Of a DNA stretch of 49,248 bases, positions 1 to 9,971 are shown piece by piece. The DNA is from Pyrolobus sp. Lineage in GTDB: Archaea > Thermoproteota > Thermoprotei_A > Sulfolobales > Pyrodictiaceae. The DNA is taken from positions 1 through 49,248 of the forward strand of contig WAOO01000061.1 of assembly GCA_015521195.1 (NCBI GenBank), written 5' to 3'. Below the pieces are notes generated by a model that did not search any database, was not told the DNA's origin, and saw only the letters and a list, made by a program, of their open reading frames with translations. Position 1 is the first letter of the stretch; each line of letters begins with the position of its first letter. A program made the translations under genes and the position numbers.

Positions 1-30
1 AGCACGGCCTTCCATGATGGTGAGCCCGAG

Positions 31-450
31 ATGAGCATGAGGGGTAGAGGAGCCCGGGGAGGAGGGAGAGAGGGGAGGGGAGGCGGTAGAAGGCCAGCCC
101 CCCAGCCGCTCCCCAACGGCCGCTGCAACCCCCTCTGCCCCTACTTCCGCTGCATGAACAAGATGCTGGTGATCACAAGGAGAATTGTGAGAGGTAGGCC
201 GCAGAAGGTTGCATTCTGCAGAATGGTCGGCGGCGAATGCATAGGCCCAGACTGCCAGTACGCAGCCTGCGCGCTCCACGCGCTGCTACCCGACGGCACC
301 TGCGCCTTTGCAAAAGAGAAGGGCGTGAAGAGCGGTGAGGAAATCGAGCGCGAGATAATCGAAGAGATGAAGCGCGAGGAGGAGGAGCTCCGGAGGGCTG
401 AGAGGCTGATGAGGAGGCACGGCTTCGAGGTCGACGAGGACCTACTCTAG
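31..450 (+). CDS. Conserved Cys-rich protein with Arg/Gly-rich N-terminal tail, probable metal-binding
   Basis: 139 aa ORF; RGRGARGGGREGRGGGRR tail then CNPLCPYFRC...CRMVGGECIGPDCQYAAC...C cysteine pattern. Confidence 0.75.
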   Translation: MSMRGRGARGGGREGRGGGRRPAPQPLPNGRCNPLCPYFRCMNKMLVITRRIVRGRPQKVAFCRMVGGECIGPDCQYAACALHALLPDGTCAFAKEKGVKSGEEIEREIIEEMKREEEELRRAERLMRRHGFEVDEDLL

Positions 451-1077
451 GCCGCCGCGCCACCTCCGGTAGAGACGGTGAGGTATGCAAAGCACATCCA
501 GGACTTTTCCGACTATGAAGTCCACCATGTCGTCGATCGTCTCGGGGTTATGGTAGAAGCCCGGCGAAGCTGGGAGAATGACCGCACCCGCCATGCTCGC
601 GATTAGCATGTTCAGGATGTCTATCGTTGAGAGTGGCGTCTCGCGGACAACAAGCACCAGGGGTCTCCGGAGGCGCAGTGCGTTTAGAGCGACTCTAGAT
701 GCGAGGCTGTCTGTCAAACCGTGGGCTATACGCGCCAACATAGCCTGGCTGCAGGGGACGACGACCACGGCATCGGTCATGCTGCTTGTAGAGGCGAGTG
801 GCGCGTCTATCTCATCCTCGCTGTAGACCCTCTTGGCATGCCTCGCTAGGAGCGAGGGCAGGTCCCGTACGCCCTCCTCAGCCTCAGCTACCTTCACCGC
901 AGCCCTCGTATACACCGCGTAGAGCTCTACCTGCCGGGAGAGCGCCTCGGCCGCCCGCAGCGCATACCTTACTCCGCTAGCGCCGGTTACCACCAGCGTT
1001 ACGCTCCTCGGGGGAGAGCAGTATGTAGAGGCGGAAGGCGAAGCCGCCTGCAAACGTCTCGGCGCAGACTCTTCCAT
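442..1077 (-). CDS. ubiX: UbiX/Pad1-like flavin prenyltransferase (exact start uncertain; overlaps upstream gene)
   Basis: VTGASGVRYALRAAEAL, SSMTDAVVVVPCSQAMLARIAHGLTDSLASR, RRPLVLVVRETPLSTIDILNML, PASPGFYHNPETIDDMVDFIVGKVLDVL. Confidence 0.9.
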   Translation of the reverse strand: MEESAPRRLQAASPSASTYCSPPRSVTLVVTGASGVRYALRAAEALSRQVELYAVYTRAAVKVAEAEEGVRDLPSLLARHAKRVYSEDEIDAPLASTSSMTDAVVVVPCSQAMLARIAHGLTDSLASRVALNALRLRRPLVLVVRETPLSTIDILNMLIASMAGAVILPASPGFYHNPETIDDMVDFIVGKVLDVLCIPHRLYRRWRGGLE

Positions 1078-1693
1078 GCCTCCCGGCCTCCCTGACTATC
1101 ACTTCGAGCGGGGCCCATTTCAGGATGGTCTTGGCTAGCTGCGTGTAGTGGGCGGGGTTCTTACGCGCGACTATGAGCGCGGCGAGGGGTACTACAACCC
1201 CCCACCAGGCGAGCTCCGCCAGCAGCCCAACCCCCCTACACCTCCTGATGTCGAGGATGCCTGCACAGCGCCTCGATACCCTCACCATCTCACACAGTCC
1301 TCTCCTCCAGTCTACATGGTCGCGGAGGGAGAACGCCGCAACCGCCGCATCTACTGCACCATCGCGTAGCGGCAGATGCTCTCCGACGGCGACCACAGGG
1401 TCCACGTAGGCCCGGGGTAGGCGGTTGAGCGCTTCGCGCAGCATCTCGGGGAGAGGGTCTACGAGGACTACGTAGCGGCGGCCTAGGGATAGGAGCTGTT
1501 CCGCCAGCGTCCCCGGCCCACAGCCGACGTCGACGACGCTACCGGGAGAGCACAGGCTGTCCAGCTTTTCGAGGAAGGCGCGTCTAGCCCGCCTATCCAT
1601 CCCGAGGCTCATAACGCTGTTCATCCGGTCGTAGACGTCGCGTATACTCGAAAGGTGGCGGAGGAGGCTGCGCCACTCATCCCTCGCTAGCAA
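977..1693 (-). CDS. Class I SAM-dependent methyltransferase, UbiE/MenG-like
   Basis: VVDVGCGPGTLAEQLL motif I; YVVLVDPLPEMLREA; DAAVAAFSLRDHVDWRRGLCEMVRV. Confidence 0.8.
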   Translation of the reverse strand: MLARDEWRSLLRHLSSIRDVYDRMNSVMSLGMDRRARRAFLEKLDSLCSPGSVVDVGCGPGTLAEQLLSLGRRYVVLVDPLPEMLREALNRLPRAYVDPVVAVGEHLPLRDGAVDAAVAAFSLRDHVDWRRGLCEMVRVSRRCAGILDIRRCRGVGLLAELAWWGVVVPLAALIVARKNPAHYTQLAKTILKWAPLEVIVREAGRHGRVCAETFAGGFAFRLYILLSPEERNAGGNRR

Positions 1694-2933
1694 GCCTCCG
1701 AAGCTCCTCTAGGCGGGCGGCCCCCAGCTTGGCTAGAAGCTTTACCACGCGGCTCAGGGACTTCTCGCCTATGCTCGAGGCTATCTCGTAGAGGAGCTTC
1801 GCAGTCTCACCGTCAACCTCTATCGTCTCGCCTGCGCCCCGGTAGTCGGCCAGGTCTGCCAGCTCCTCCGCAACCTGCTTTAGCCTTGCGGGCGAGAACC
1901 CCACGTCATCCACCACGATTATCCTCTCGTCTTCGAGCTCCCGCCTAACCCGCTCGGGGACCTTAGTACGCGCGACTAGATAGAGGCGCCTCGGCTTGTA
2001 GATGCGAGCGTAGAGCTTCACTATCTGGGGCTCCGAGAGGCGGAGCCCCTTCCTTTTCGAGACGACGCTGTACGCCTCCTCGGGGGTCTCGACGCCCAGC
2101 ACGTCGGCGAGGCCAGCCCAGAGGCCGCGCAGCCACCTGTTCCTCCACTCGACGCCCGTCATCGGCCTCGCGAAGGGCCCGCGGACCTCGCGCACCCTCA
2201 CATACCAGTCTGGAAGCTCCTTACACTCTATGATGACGTCTGGCTGGATTATCGGGGGGTTTCTCGTCAAATCAACCATGTTCAGCACACGGCCGGAATA
2301 GACCATGGCGTCGGGGCGTAGGGCTACATAGAGCCTCCATGCTCTCGAAAGGTCGCCGTTATCGCCCCACCCTATCGGCCTCGGGGCTTCGAGGAAGAAG
2401 CTGAGGTACCCCCTCCCCTCTAGGAGGAGCACCAGGTTCGGCGGTATGTTGCCACCCCTCTGCCTTCCACTCCTCTCGACGAGAATGTGCCTATGCTCCG
2501 GGAATACTATGCGAGCCCCATGCTCGGAGCCGAGCAGCGCAACGATAGTGAGGAACACCCATGCCTGGTAAACGCTGCGCAGGTTGGTGTTCAGGCTCGT
2601 CCTCGCCGCGGCAACCCCCGTCTTTTCAAACTCCTCTATGCTCATCTTGCCGCGCTGCAGGTCCAACGCATAGATGTAGAGCTTCTTCGCAAGATGCTTC
2701 CTCGGGTCCTCGAGAAAGCTGCGCAGCTCCTTGGTCCACAGTACCCCCTCAGCACCCACAGCCTTGACTGCAAGAGCCTCAGCCGCCCGCAGCTGCTCTA
2801 TCCACTCCCATGCCTCTCTAAGCCTCCCTCCGAAATGCTCGTCGACGAAACAGAGCCTCAGCTGCTCGAGGAGCTTGTCATCAGCGCCTTTGGCCCGCTC
2901 TGCTAGGCTACGCCAGTCGCAACTAGCCTCCAA
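1677..2933 (-). CDS. Conserved archaeal hypothetical protein, candidate PD-(D/E)XK nuclease-like fold
   Basis: 418 aa ORF; RPDAMVYSG...QPDVIIECKE resembles PD...ExK; overlaps the methyltransferase gene by 17 nt. Confidence 0.6.
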   Translation of the reverse strand: MEASCDWRSLAERAKGADDKLLEQLRLCFVDEHFGGRLREAWEWIEQLRAAEALAVKAVGAEGVLWTKELRSFLEDPRKHLAKKLYIYALDLQRGKMSIEEFEKTGVAAARTSLNTNLRSVYQAWVFLTIVALLGSEHGARIVFPEHRHILVERSGRQRGGNIPPNLVLLLEGRGYLSFFLEAPRPIGWGDNGDLSRAWRLYVALRPDAMVYSGRVLNMVDLTRNPPIIQPDVIIECKELPDWYVRVREVRGPFARPMTGVEWRNRWLRGLWAGLADVLGVETPEEAYSVVSKRKGLRLSEPQIVKLYARIYKPRRLYLVARTKVPERVRRELEDERIIVVDDVGFSPARLKQVAEELADLADYRGAGETIEVDGETAKLLYEIASSIGEKSLSRVVKLLAKLGAARLEELRRLASEG

Positions 2934-2967
2934 CAGCCACCCTCATAGAGCTACACGCGGCTGCCCT

Positions 2968-2977
2968 CGTTTAAACG
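2968..2977. promoter_or_regulatory. Symmetric TATA-like element CGTTTAAACG in a divergent intergenic region
   Basis: Perfect 10-bp palindrome with TTTAAA core between divergent genes starting at 2933(-) and 3059(+). Confidence 0.4.
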
Positions 2978-3058
2978 GGTCAAGAGCTGGAGACCAGCTG
3001 GCCGAGATATACCGTATAGGAGTGTAGCCGAATCCCGTCACACCGAGGGGCGCACGCC

Positions 3059-3592
3059 ATGTTCAGAGCTACGCTCGGATGGCTGACGCTACTCCAGCTC
3101 TCGAGGTACGAGAGCTATGATGTCCCATGGGTCCCGACGAGGAAAGAGCTGCTAAAACACATCATGAGGGTTGCGAAGGTTGGGCCCAACGACATCTTCT
3201 ACGACCTGGGCTGTGGCGACGGGAGGGTCGTCATAGAGGCCGCTAAGAGAGGGGCTAGGGGCGTGTGCGTCGAGATACGAGAGGAGCTCATCAAGACAGC
3301 AATGGAGAATGCTAGGCGGGAGGGCGTGGCCGACCGGATTAGGTTCATACACGGCAGCTTCACCGACGTGGACCTAAGCGACGCTACGATAGTCTACATG
3401 TACCTGTTGACGAGGGTCAATAAGATGCTGAGGCCGAAGCTTGAGCGGGAGCTTAGACTCGGCGCCAGGGTGGTCACGCTCGACTTCGAGATACCCGGGT
3501 GGAGGCCTGTCCACGTCGAGAAGCATTACACCGGGAGCCTCGAGAGGATAATCTACCTGTACGTCAAGGGGGTCAGCGACCTCCACGCTTAG
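3059..3592 (+). CDS. aKMT-like SAM-dependent protein lysine methyltransferase
   Basis: VPWVPTRKELL...DIFYDLGCGDGRVVIEAA...MYLLTRVNKMLRPKLERELRLGARVVTLDFEIPGW; resembles Sulfolobus aKMT as recalled. Confidence 0.8.
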   Translation: MFRATLGWLTLLQLSRYESYDVPWVPTRKELLKHIMRVAKVGPNDIFYDLGCGDGRVVIEAAKRGARGVCVEIREELIKTAMENARREGVADRIRFIHGSFTDVDLSDATIVYMYLLTRVNKMLRPKLERELRLGARVVTLDFEIPGWRPVHVEKHYTGSLERIIYLYVKGVSDLHA

Positions 3593-4541
3593 CCTCCAGC
3601 ATCGCCGCGACGAGAATAGGGACTATCAGCGTCGCATCACCGTACACCACTACATGCTCGGCTTCCGGTCTAACCTTGCCCCATGATATCGCCTCACGGG
3701 GGTGCGCGCCGCTCAGGCTGCCGTCATACTCGACGGCGGTCGTAACATACACTACGAAGTCTAGGCCTTCCTTGAACTGGTTCCACCAGATAGTGTGGTG
3801 CTTGCTTATACCGCCGCCTATTATCAGGGCGCCGGTCTTCTCGCCTCTCGATGCAGCCCCGAATACTATGTCGGCGAGCTCCTGCTCATCCTTGAACGGG
3901 TCTATCTCTAGGTCGCGGTGGGTCCTGGTATAAGTGAAGAGGGCTGTGCCGAAGGCGCCGTCAAGCCACCCCGGCACGTAGACGCCCACGCCCTTCTCAT
4001 AGGCTGCGCGCAGTATGCTATGCTCGTCTTCAATCCTCTTGCCTATCTCGTGGAGTATCTCGCGTACGCCCCACCTCCTATCCCTCGGCAGCTCGTCCAG
4101 TACGCGGTAGACGAACTTCTCTATGCGGGGCCCGTAGTCCTCGACGGGTATGAACACGTTGCCCAACCTGTGTATCTCGAGGCTGCGGAGCACACGGTCA
4201 TCCATCTCGAAGAAGCCCTTGTAGTACTTTCCTCCAGTCCCCCTCGCAACATCATGGTCTATGGTGCCGCACGTAGTAACCACAACGTTGAAGAGACCCT
4301 CGCGTATCGCCTGGGCGAGTATACCACGGAGACCCGTTGCAACCAGGTTAGCTGTGAAGGCGAGGAAGCGCCACTTCGCCTCCCTGAGCATCCTCTCCAA
4401 CACTCGGACTGCGCGGGCGAGGTGCCCGGCCATGAAGCCGTGGATGTCCTCGTAGAGCTTTACGAGCTCTGATAGGGTCATTGAGGGGTCTACTGTACGG
4501 TCGACGACGGGCTCTTTGAGGAGCTCCTCGCGCCTGGACAA
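3573..4541 (-). CDS. dys: Deoxyhypusine synthase
   Basis: VVTTCGTIDHDVARGTGGKYYKGFFEMDD, GGGISKHHTIWWNQFKEGLDFVVYVTTAVEYDGSLSGAHPREAISWGKV. Confidence 0.95.
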   Translation of the reverse strand: MSRREELLKEPVVDRTVDPSMTLSELVKLYEDIHGFMAGHLARAVRVLERMLREAKWRFLAFTANLVATGLRGILAQAIREGLFNVVVTTCGTIDHDVARGTGGKYYKGFFEMDDRVLRSLEIHRLGNVFIPVEDYGPRIEKFVYRVLDELPRDRRWGVREILHEIGKRIEDEHSILRAAYEKGVGVYVPGWLDGAFGTALFTYTRTHRDLEIDPFKDEQELADIVFGAASRGEKTGALIIGGGISKHHTIWWNQFKEGLDFVVYVTTAVEYDGSLSGAHPREAISWGKVRPEAEHVVVYGDATLIVPILVAAMLEAKRGGR

Positions 4542-4585
4542 TCCCCGGCACCGGAAATCAGCGCTTTACGGTGGGTGTGTGGTAA

Positions 4586-5611
<1,026 letters not shown>

Positions 5612-5635
5612 TCAGCCAACCCGGCTCACGTCACC

Positions 5636-5645
5636 GGTTTAAACC
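5636..5645. promoter_or_regulatory. TATA-like palindrome GGTTTAAACC upstream of the GTP cyclohydrolase III gene
   Basis: Perfect 10-bp palindrome with TTTAAA core about 45 nt upstream of the ORF start. Confidence 0.35.
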
Positions 5646-5686
5646 TCGGGCCGGGGTTCGCTTCCGGCGCGTTCATCACGCCGGGG

Positions 5687-6415
5687 ATGATGTTGGCGAA
5701 GCCAGAGTCTTTTGGCTTTACCCTGCGCGTCGCACTGCTCGTGCTGAGGGGGTACAGGGAGTGGACAGAGGGTCTCGGCGAGGATAGGGAGTGGTTAATC
5801 CAGGCTAGGCAGGCTGAGATGTATTCGCTTATGAGCGTCGAGGCTGCGAGCGTTGGCGCCCTTACAGTCCCGTTCCGCCACGATGTGCACCTGGTGCTTG
5901 CGTCGGGTGTGCCACGGGAGAGTCTCGAATACTTGTCGGCGAGGCTTGCCGAGGTTTCACCGACCCCCGTCGAGCTTAGAGTGGGGTGCGGCTCTACACC
6001 AGCCGAGGCGGTGACCAACGCGAGCAGAGGGGTGCAGGTGTGCCAGGGCAGAGAGGCCACCATCATAGCACACATTGATATAAACTCGATAACGAGGGTT
6101 GATAGGAGCGACGGGGTCTACGCGTCATACCTGCGGATAGCGAGGCTATACTCTAGGCTTGTGGATGAGCTCTCAGAGTACGGCGCTATAGTCTCGTACC
6201 TCGGAGGGGATAACATCCTGGCCATCCTCCCGTTTAACCGCGATGCGCTCCACATAATAGAGGATGTGGCCGAAGATGAGGATGCGAAAGTCGGCGTAGG
6301 GGTGGCTGTGAAGCCGCGCGAGGCTGCAAGGCTCGCAACCAAGTGCCTGGATGCTATACGCGCAGGGATACCCGAACGGCTCCTCGTATGCAAGGCTATC
6401 GACGGCGTATTGTAG
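5687..6415 (+). CDS. gch3: GTP cyclohydrolase III (archaeal)
   Basis: IIAHIDINSITR, YGAIVSYLGGDNILAILP, VGVGVAVKPREAARLATKCLDAIR. Confidence 0.88.
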   Translation: MMLAKPESFGFTLRVALLVLRGYREWTEGLGEDREWLIQARQAEMYSLMSVEAASVGALTVPFRHDVHLVLASGVPRESLEYLSARLAEVSPTPVELRVGCGSTPAEAVTNASRGVQVCQGREATIIAHIDINSITRVDRSDGVYASYLRIARLYSRLVDELSEYGAIVSYLGGDNILAILPFNRDALHIIEDVAEDEDAKVGVGVAVKPREAARLATKCLDAIRAGIPERLLVCKAIDGVL

Positions 6416-6482
6416 CACGTAGCTCGGGATTTTGTTAAAGGGGGCTTAGAGTGGGACTGTCCCGGAGGGTCTAGCGGCAGCC

Positions 6483-7730
6483 TTGCAAAGGCCCTTGTTT
6501 AGGAAGGGTGTAATGCTACGCTGTGTATCCTGCGGTGCCCTCTACGAGCCTGACCCAAAGCTCTTCAGGTGCCCGCGTTGCGGGGGGCTCCTCGAGGTAG
6601 TCGTGCCGACTGAGGGGGTGTCGTGGTCCTCGTTTCGGGGGCGAGGAGTCTGGCGGTATAGGAGCCTCCTGCCGCTCGCTGATGAGGTGAAGCCGGTATC
6701 GCTTCGCGAGGGTGACACTCCACTCATACGATGCGAGAATATAGAGGAGTACGTGAGGAGGAGGACGGGTAGAGCGCCGCGTATCTACGTCAAGTTCGAG
6801 GGCGCTAATCCAACCGGCTCCTTCAAGGACCGTGGGATGACGGTCGTATCTACGATAGCAAGGGAGCTTAGGGTTAGGCTGGTTGCAGCCGCGTCAACGG
6901 GGAACACCGCGAGCAGCGCCGCCGCTTACACGGCGAGGGCCGGGCTGCGCATGGTACTCGTTCTGCCGAGGGGGAAGGTGGCGCTAGGCAAGCTGGGGCA
7001 GAGTATACTCCACGGCGCCTCTATAATAGAGGTTGACGGGAGCTTTGACGACGCGATGAAGGCGGTTATGGAGGCCGTTGAGGCGAGCAGGGGCGCGATA
7101 TACCCGTTCAACAGTTTCAACCCGTGGCGCCTCGAGGGGCAGAAGACGATAGCCTTCGAGGTGGCCGAGGAGATAGGAGTCCCGGACTACGTGGTAGTGC
7201 CAGTCGGCAACGGGGGCAACATATCCGCGATATGGAAGGGCTTCAACGAACTCTACGACGCTGGCCTCGTCGGGAAGAAACCGCGGATGATAGGCGTTCA
7301 GGCTGCGGGGGCGGCGCCTCTCGCAGAGGCTTTCGAGAGGGGCTTGGATAAGCCTCTCTTCGTCGAACACCCAGAGACTATAGCGACGGCTATTCGCATC
7401 GGTAAACCGGTCAACTGGCCGAAGGCCATGAGGGCTGTAAGGGAGAGCGGAGGCAGGTTCGTGAAGGTCAGTGACGATGAGATACTAGATGCCATGAAGA
7501 TGCTGGGTGCGCGTGAAGGGATAGGCGCTGAGCCCGCAGGCGCCTCAAGCCTAGCTGGCTTCCTGAAACTCGCCGAAGAAGGCTACTTCGACGAGGGCGA
7601 CACGGTGGTGCTCATAGTGACCGGGCATGCGCTGAAAGACCCCGATTCCATGCTTAGGCTGAGCGTTGATAGGAGAGAGGCCCGCAGCTCCGAGGAGGCT
7701 GTCAGGATGCTACTCTCTATGCTGCACTGA
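6483..7730 (+). CDS. thrC: Threonine synthase
   Basis: CVSCGALYEPDPKLFRCPRCGG; EGDTPLIRC; KFEGANPTGSFKDRGMTV PLP lysine motif; VVPVGNGGNISAIWKGF. Confidence 0.95.
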   Translation: MQRPLFRKGVMLRCVSCGALYEPDPKLFRCPRCGGLLEVVVPTEGVSWSSFRGRGVWRYRSLLPLADEVKPVSLREGDTPLIRCENIEEYVRRRTGRAPRIYVKFEGANPTGSFKDRGMTVVSTIARELRVRLVAAASTGNTASSAAAYTARAGLRMVLVLPRGKVALGKLGQSILHGASIIEVDGSFDDAMKAVMEAVEASRGAIYPFNSFNPWRLEGQKTIAFEVAEEIGVPDYVVVPVGNGGNISAIWKGFNELYDAGLVGKKPRMIGVQAAGAAPLAEAFERGLDKPLFVEHPETIATAIRIGKPVNWPKAMRAVRESGGRFVKVSDDEILDAMKMLGAREGIGAEPAGASSLAGFLKLAEEGYFDEGDTVVLIVTGHALKDPDSMLRLSVDRREARSSEEAVRMLLSMLH

Positions 7731-7774
7731 CGCGGCGACCATCAACGGCTTGGTGAATCCCTATAGGATTGTCA

Positions 7775-7818
7775 CAGCCTCTTTCATATCATACCAATTG
7801 GTTATATTCTAGAGGCTG
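7775..7818. repeat. Nested inverted repeat: CAGCCTCT ... ACCAATTGGT ... AGAGGCTG
   Basis: Perfect 8-bp arms 7775-7782/7811-7818 around perfect 10-bp palindrome 7793-7802; centres differ by 1 bp. Confidence 0.75.
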
Positions 7819-7840
7819 GTTCTAAGCGCGGGCGCGGAAG

Positions 7841-9577
7841 ATGCCGTATCTCGACACGCGCATGTTGAAGACGCTTAGCGAGAAGCTAGAGGAGGGCTGG
7901 TTCCACTACCGGGAGTTTATCGAGCGGTTCGGGAGCAGCGAGCAGGCGCTGCGCGCCCTCCTGGACCTCTACTCGCAGGGCTTGCTAGACATTCGAGGGG
8001 AAGAGGAGTTCCTAGTTACGGATTATGGTAGGAGGATTGTGGAGGCCTGGAGGTCGGCCGGGGAGCCCAGTGTCGACCCGTGGCTCGACTCTAGGATATT
8101 CTCGATGATATACTCGTCTGTGAAGGCTGGCGGCAGGGTGCCCGGCGAGTGGAGGAGACTGCTCGAGGAGAGGGGGTTCGTGATTGGGGAGGAGCTGGCA
8201 CCAGCCGGGTATATAGTCTACGAGGTCTACGAGAAATCTCCGAAGAGGCTAGTGGTCACCAAGGCGATAGCGGCTGCCCTCCTCGAGGTGCCGGAGGGGC
8301 CTGCTGAGAAGACGTTCTACGAGACCAAGTGGCTTGACACGCTTGAAGCCATGGGGCTTATAGCCAAGAGCGTCGTAACCACCAGCTTCTACGCGTTGAC
8401 GGGTCCCGGGCGCCTGTTGAGAATGGCCTTCCAGAGGATAAACATCGATGCGCCGTATCCCGCGCTCGTCAACCCGGGCATCGTAGATGCGTTGAGGAGG
8501 GTTGAGCGGGGCGAGCGTCTAGAGGAGGACAAGGAGAAGATGCTCGGAGTCATAGGCTACCTGTCGGGTACAGGGAAGCTTACGTACGCCGCCAGGCTGG
8601 TGTTGAGGGCCTACGAGCTTCTAAACAGGCCTATATTCACGCCGCCGACGGCGCTCTCAAGGCACGAGCTTAGGCTCATGGAGGCTATACGCGAGCAGTG
8701 GGAGAAGGCTAAGACGAACCCCGAGCTCGTCCCGACCAGGAAGCTTCTCTCGGAGAAGCTTGAACGAGAGTGGAGGCTTAAGCACTACAGCATAGGCCTC
8801 ACACTATACCAGCTCGAGGCCCTCGGCCTGGTTAGGGAGGAGGTGAACGAGAAGGGTAAGCAGGTTGTAAAGCTGACGCCCTTCGGCGAGCGCATACTCA
8901 ACATCAGCAGGGGTAGAGAGGCGTCTGTCCTCGCAGTGAAGGCTCTCGTCGAGGCGGACTCCGGCAGGTCGCCCTCCGAGCGCTGGATATCGCTCGCCCA
9001 GGAGCAGGGGGTGCTCGGGCCCGGCGGCCCCACGTCCTACGGCCTCGCCCTGGCGAGGGCTTCGCGTGAAGCAGAGAGAAGCATACTCGTGACCAACCTC
9101 GAAGCGCTTATACTGAAGAGGCTCCCCGAGTCTAGAAGCGTGCCGCGCGACGACCTCGTGAAGAGCCTGGTCGCGCAGGGGTTTGAAGAGGAGGAGGTGA
9201 GGACTGCGCTCGACAAGCTGGAGTCCAAGGGGCTTATCGAGACGAGGCTCGACGATAGGATAGAGATAAGCAGCGTAGGGCTCATAGTCAAACAGGCGCT
9301 GCTGGGCGTACCCAGCGGGGTCGCGACACCGGTACACCCCCACCTCATACGCGTCCTCGAGGCCGTGAAGAAGCTCGGGACGGAGGACGTGGCCGACCTT
9401 GTCAACGAGACGAAGCTCGACCTGGACACTGTGAAGACCGCACTTATACTTGCAAGAGCCTGCAAGTACCTGGGGAGGTACGGTACGCTCACAGCCGAGG
9501 GGGAGGCCCTCCTAGAGGCCGTGAAGATGCTACGGAGCATGAAGCTACTGCCTGCCGGCGAGACCGGGGAAGAGTAA
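7841..9577 (+). CDS. DUF505-like crenarchaeal protein with repeated winged-helix-like modules
   Basis: 578 aa ORF; repeated ALRALLDLYSQGLLDIRG / LEALGLVREEVNEKGKQVVKLTPFGERIL / LDKLESKGLIETRLDDRIEISSVG patterns. Confidence 0.65.
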   Translation: MPYLDTRMLKTLSEKLEEGWFHYREFIERFGSSEQALRALLDLYSQGLLDIRGEEEFLVTDYGRRIVEAWRSAGEPSVDPWLDSRIFSMIYSSVKAGGRVPGEWRRLLEERGFVIGEELAPAGYIVYEVYEKSPKRLVVTKAIAAALLEVPEGPAEKTFYETKWLDTLEAMGLIAKSVVTTSFYALTGPGRLLRMAFQRINIDAPYPALVNPGIVDALRRVERGERLEEDKEKMLGVIGYLSGTGKLTYAARLVLRAYELLNRPIFTPPTALSRHELRLMEAIREQWEKAKTNPELVPTRKLLSEKLEREWRLKHYSIGLTLYQLEALGLVREEVNEKGKQVVKLTPFGERILNISRGREASVLAVKALVEADSGRSPSERWISLAQEQGVLGPGGPTSYGLALARASREAERSILVTNLEALILKRLPESRSVPRDDLVKSLVAQGFEEEEVRTALDKLESKGLIETRLDDRIEISSVGLIVKQALLGVPSGVATPVHPHLIRVLEAVKKLGTEDVADLVNETKLDLDTVKTALILARACKYLGRYGTLTAEGEALLEAVKMLRSMKLLPAGETGEE

Positions 9578-9930
9578 TGGACCGCCGCGACATCGTCTAT
9601 ACCCTTCTACAGCTCGTCCCGATGGGGTACGTGGTCACCTACTCGCTCCTAGCCAGGCTAGCGGGTACATCACCCCGCGCCATAGGCGCCTATATGAGGA
9701 GTAACAAGAGACCCATCATAGTACCATGCCATCGTGTCGTGAAGAGCGATGGTAGCCTCGGGGGCTACTCGGCGGGAGGACCGCGGGTCAAAAAGAAGCT
9801 GCTCCAGCTTGAGGGGGTCGCTTTCGAAGGGGATAGGGTCTCGGGCAAGAGCCTCATACGAGACGAGGAGAGCTTCTGGAGGGTACTCGAGGAGCACGGA
9901 CACATAGTGGATTTCGACGCCGACCCGTAG
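9577..9930 (+). CDS. ogt: Methylated-DNA--protein-cysteine methyltransferase, C-terminal domain only
   Basis: PMGYVVTYSLLARLAGTSPRAIGAYMRSNKRPIIVPCHRVVKSDGSLGGYSAG, PCHRV active site; start overlaps the DUF505 stop. Confidence 0.9.
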   Translation: MDRRDIVYTLLQLVPMGYVVTYSLLARLAGTSPRAIGAYMRSNKRPIIVPCHRVVKSDGSLGGYSAGGPRVKKKLLQLEGVAFEGDRVSGKSLIRDEESFWRVLEEHGHIVDFDADP

Positions 9931-9971
9931 AGGGGCCGGTGTTTAATACCACGATGTGAGCTTCTTATACC

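Noticed and set aside
977-2933. Possible restriction-modification pair (PD-(D/E)XK-like ORF plus SAM methyltransferase)
   Set aside because: The methyltransferase is UbiE/MenG-like, lacks a visible N/DPPY or PCQ DNA-methylase motif and is coupled to UbiX.
5640-5680. T-arm-like GCCGGGGTTCGCTTCCGGC upstream of the GTP cyclohydrolase III gene
   Set aside because: The 75-nt gap cannot hold a tRNA and no acceptor stem or other arms fit.
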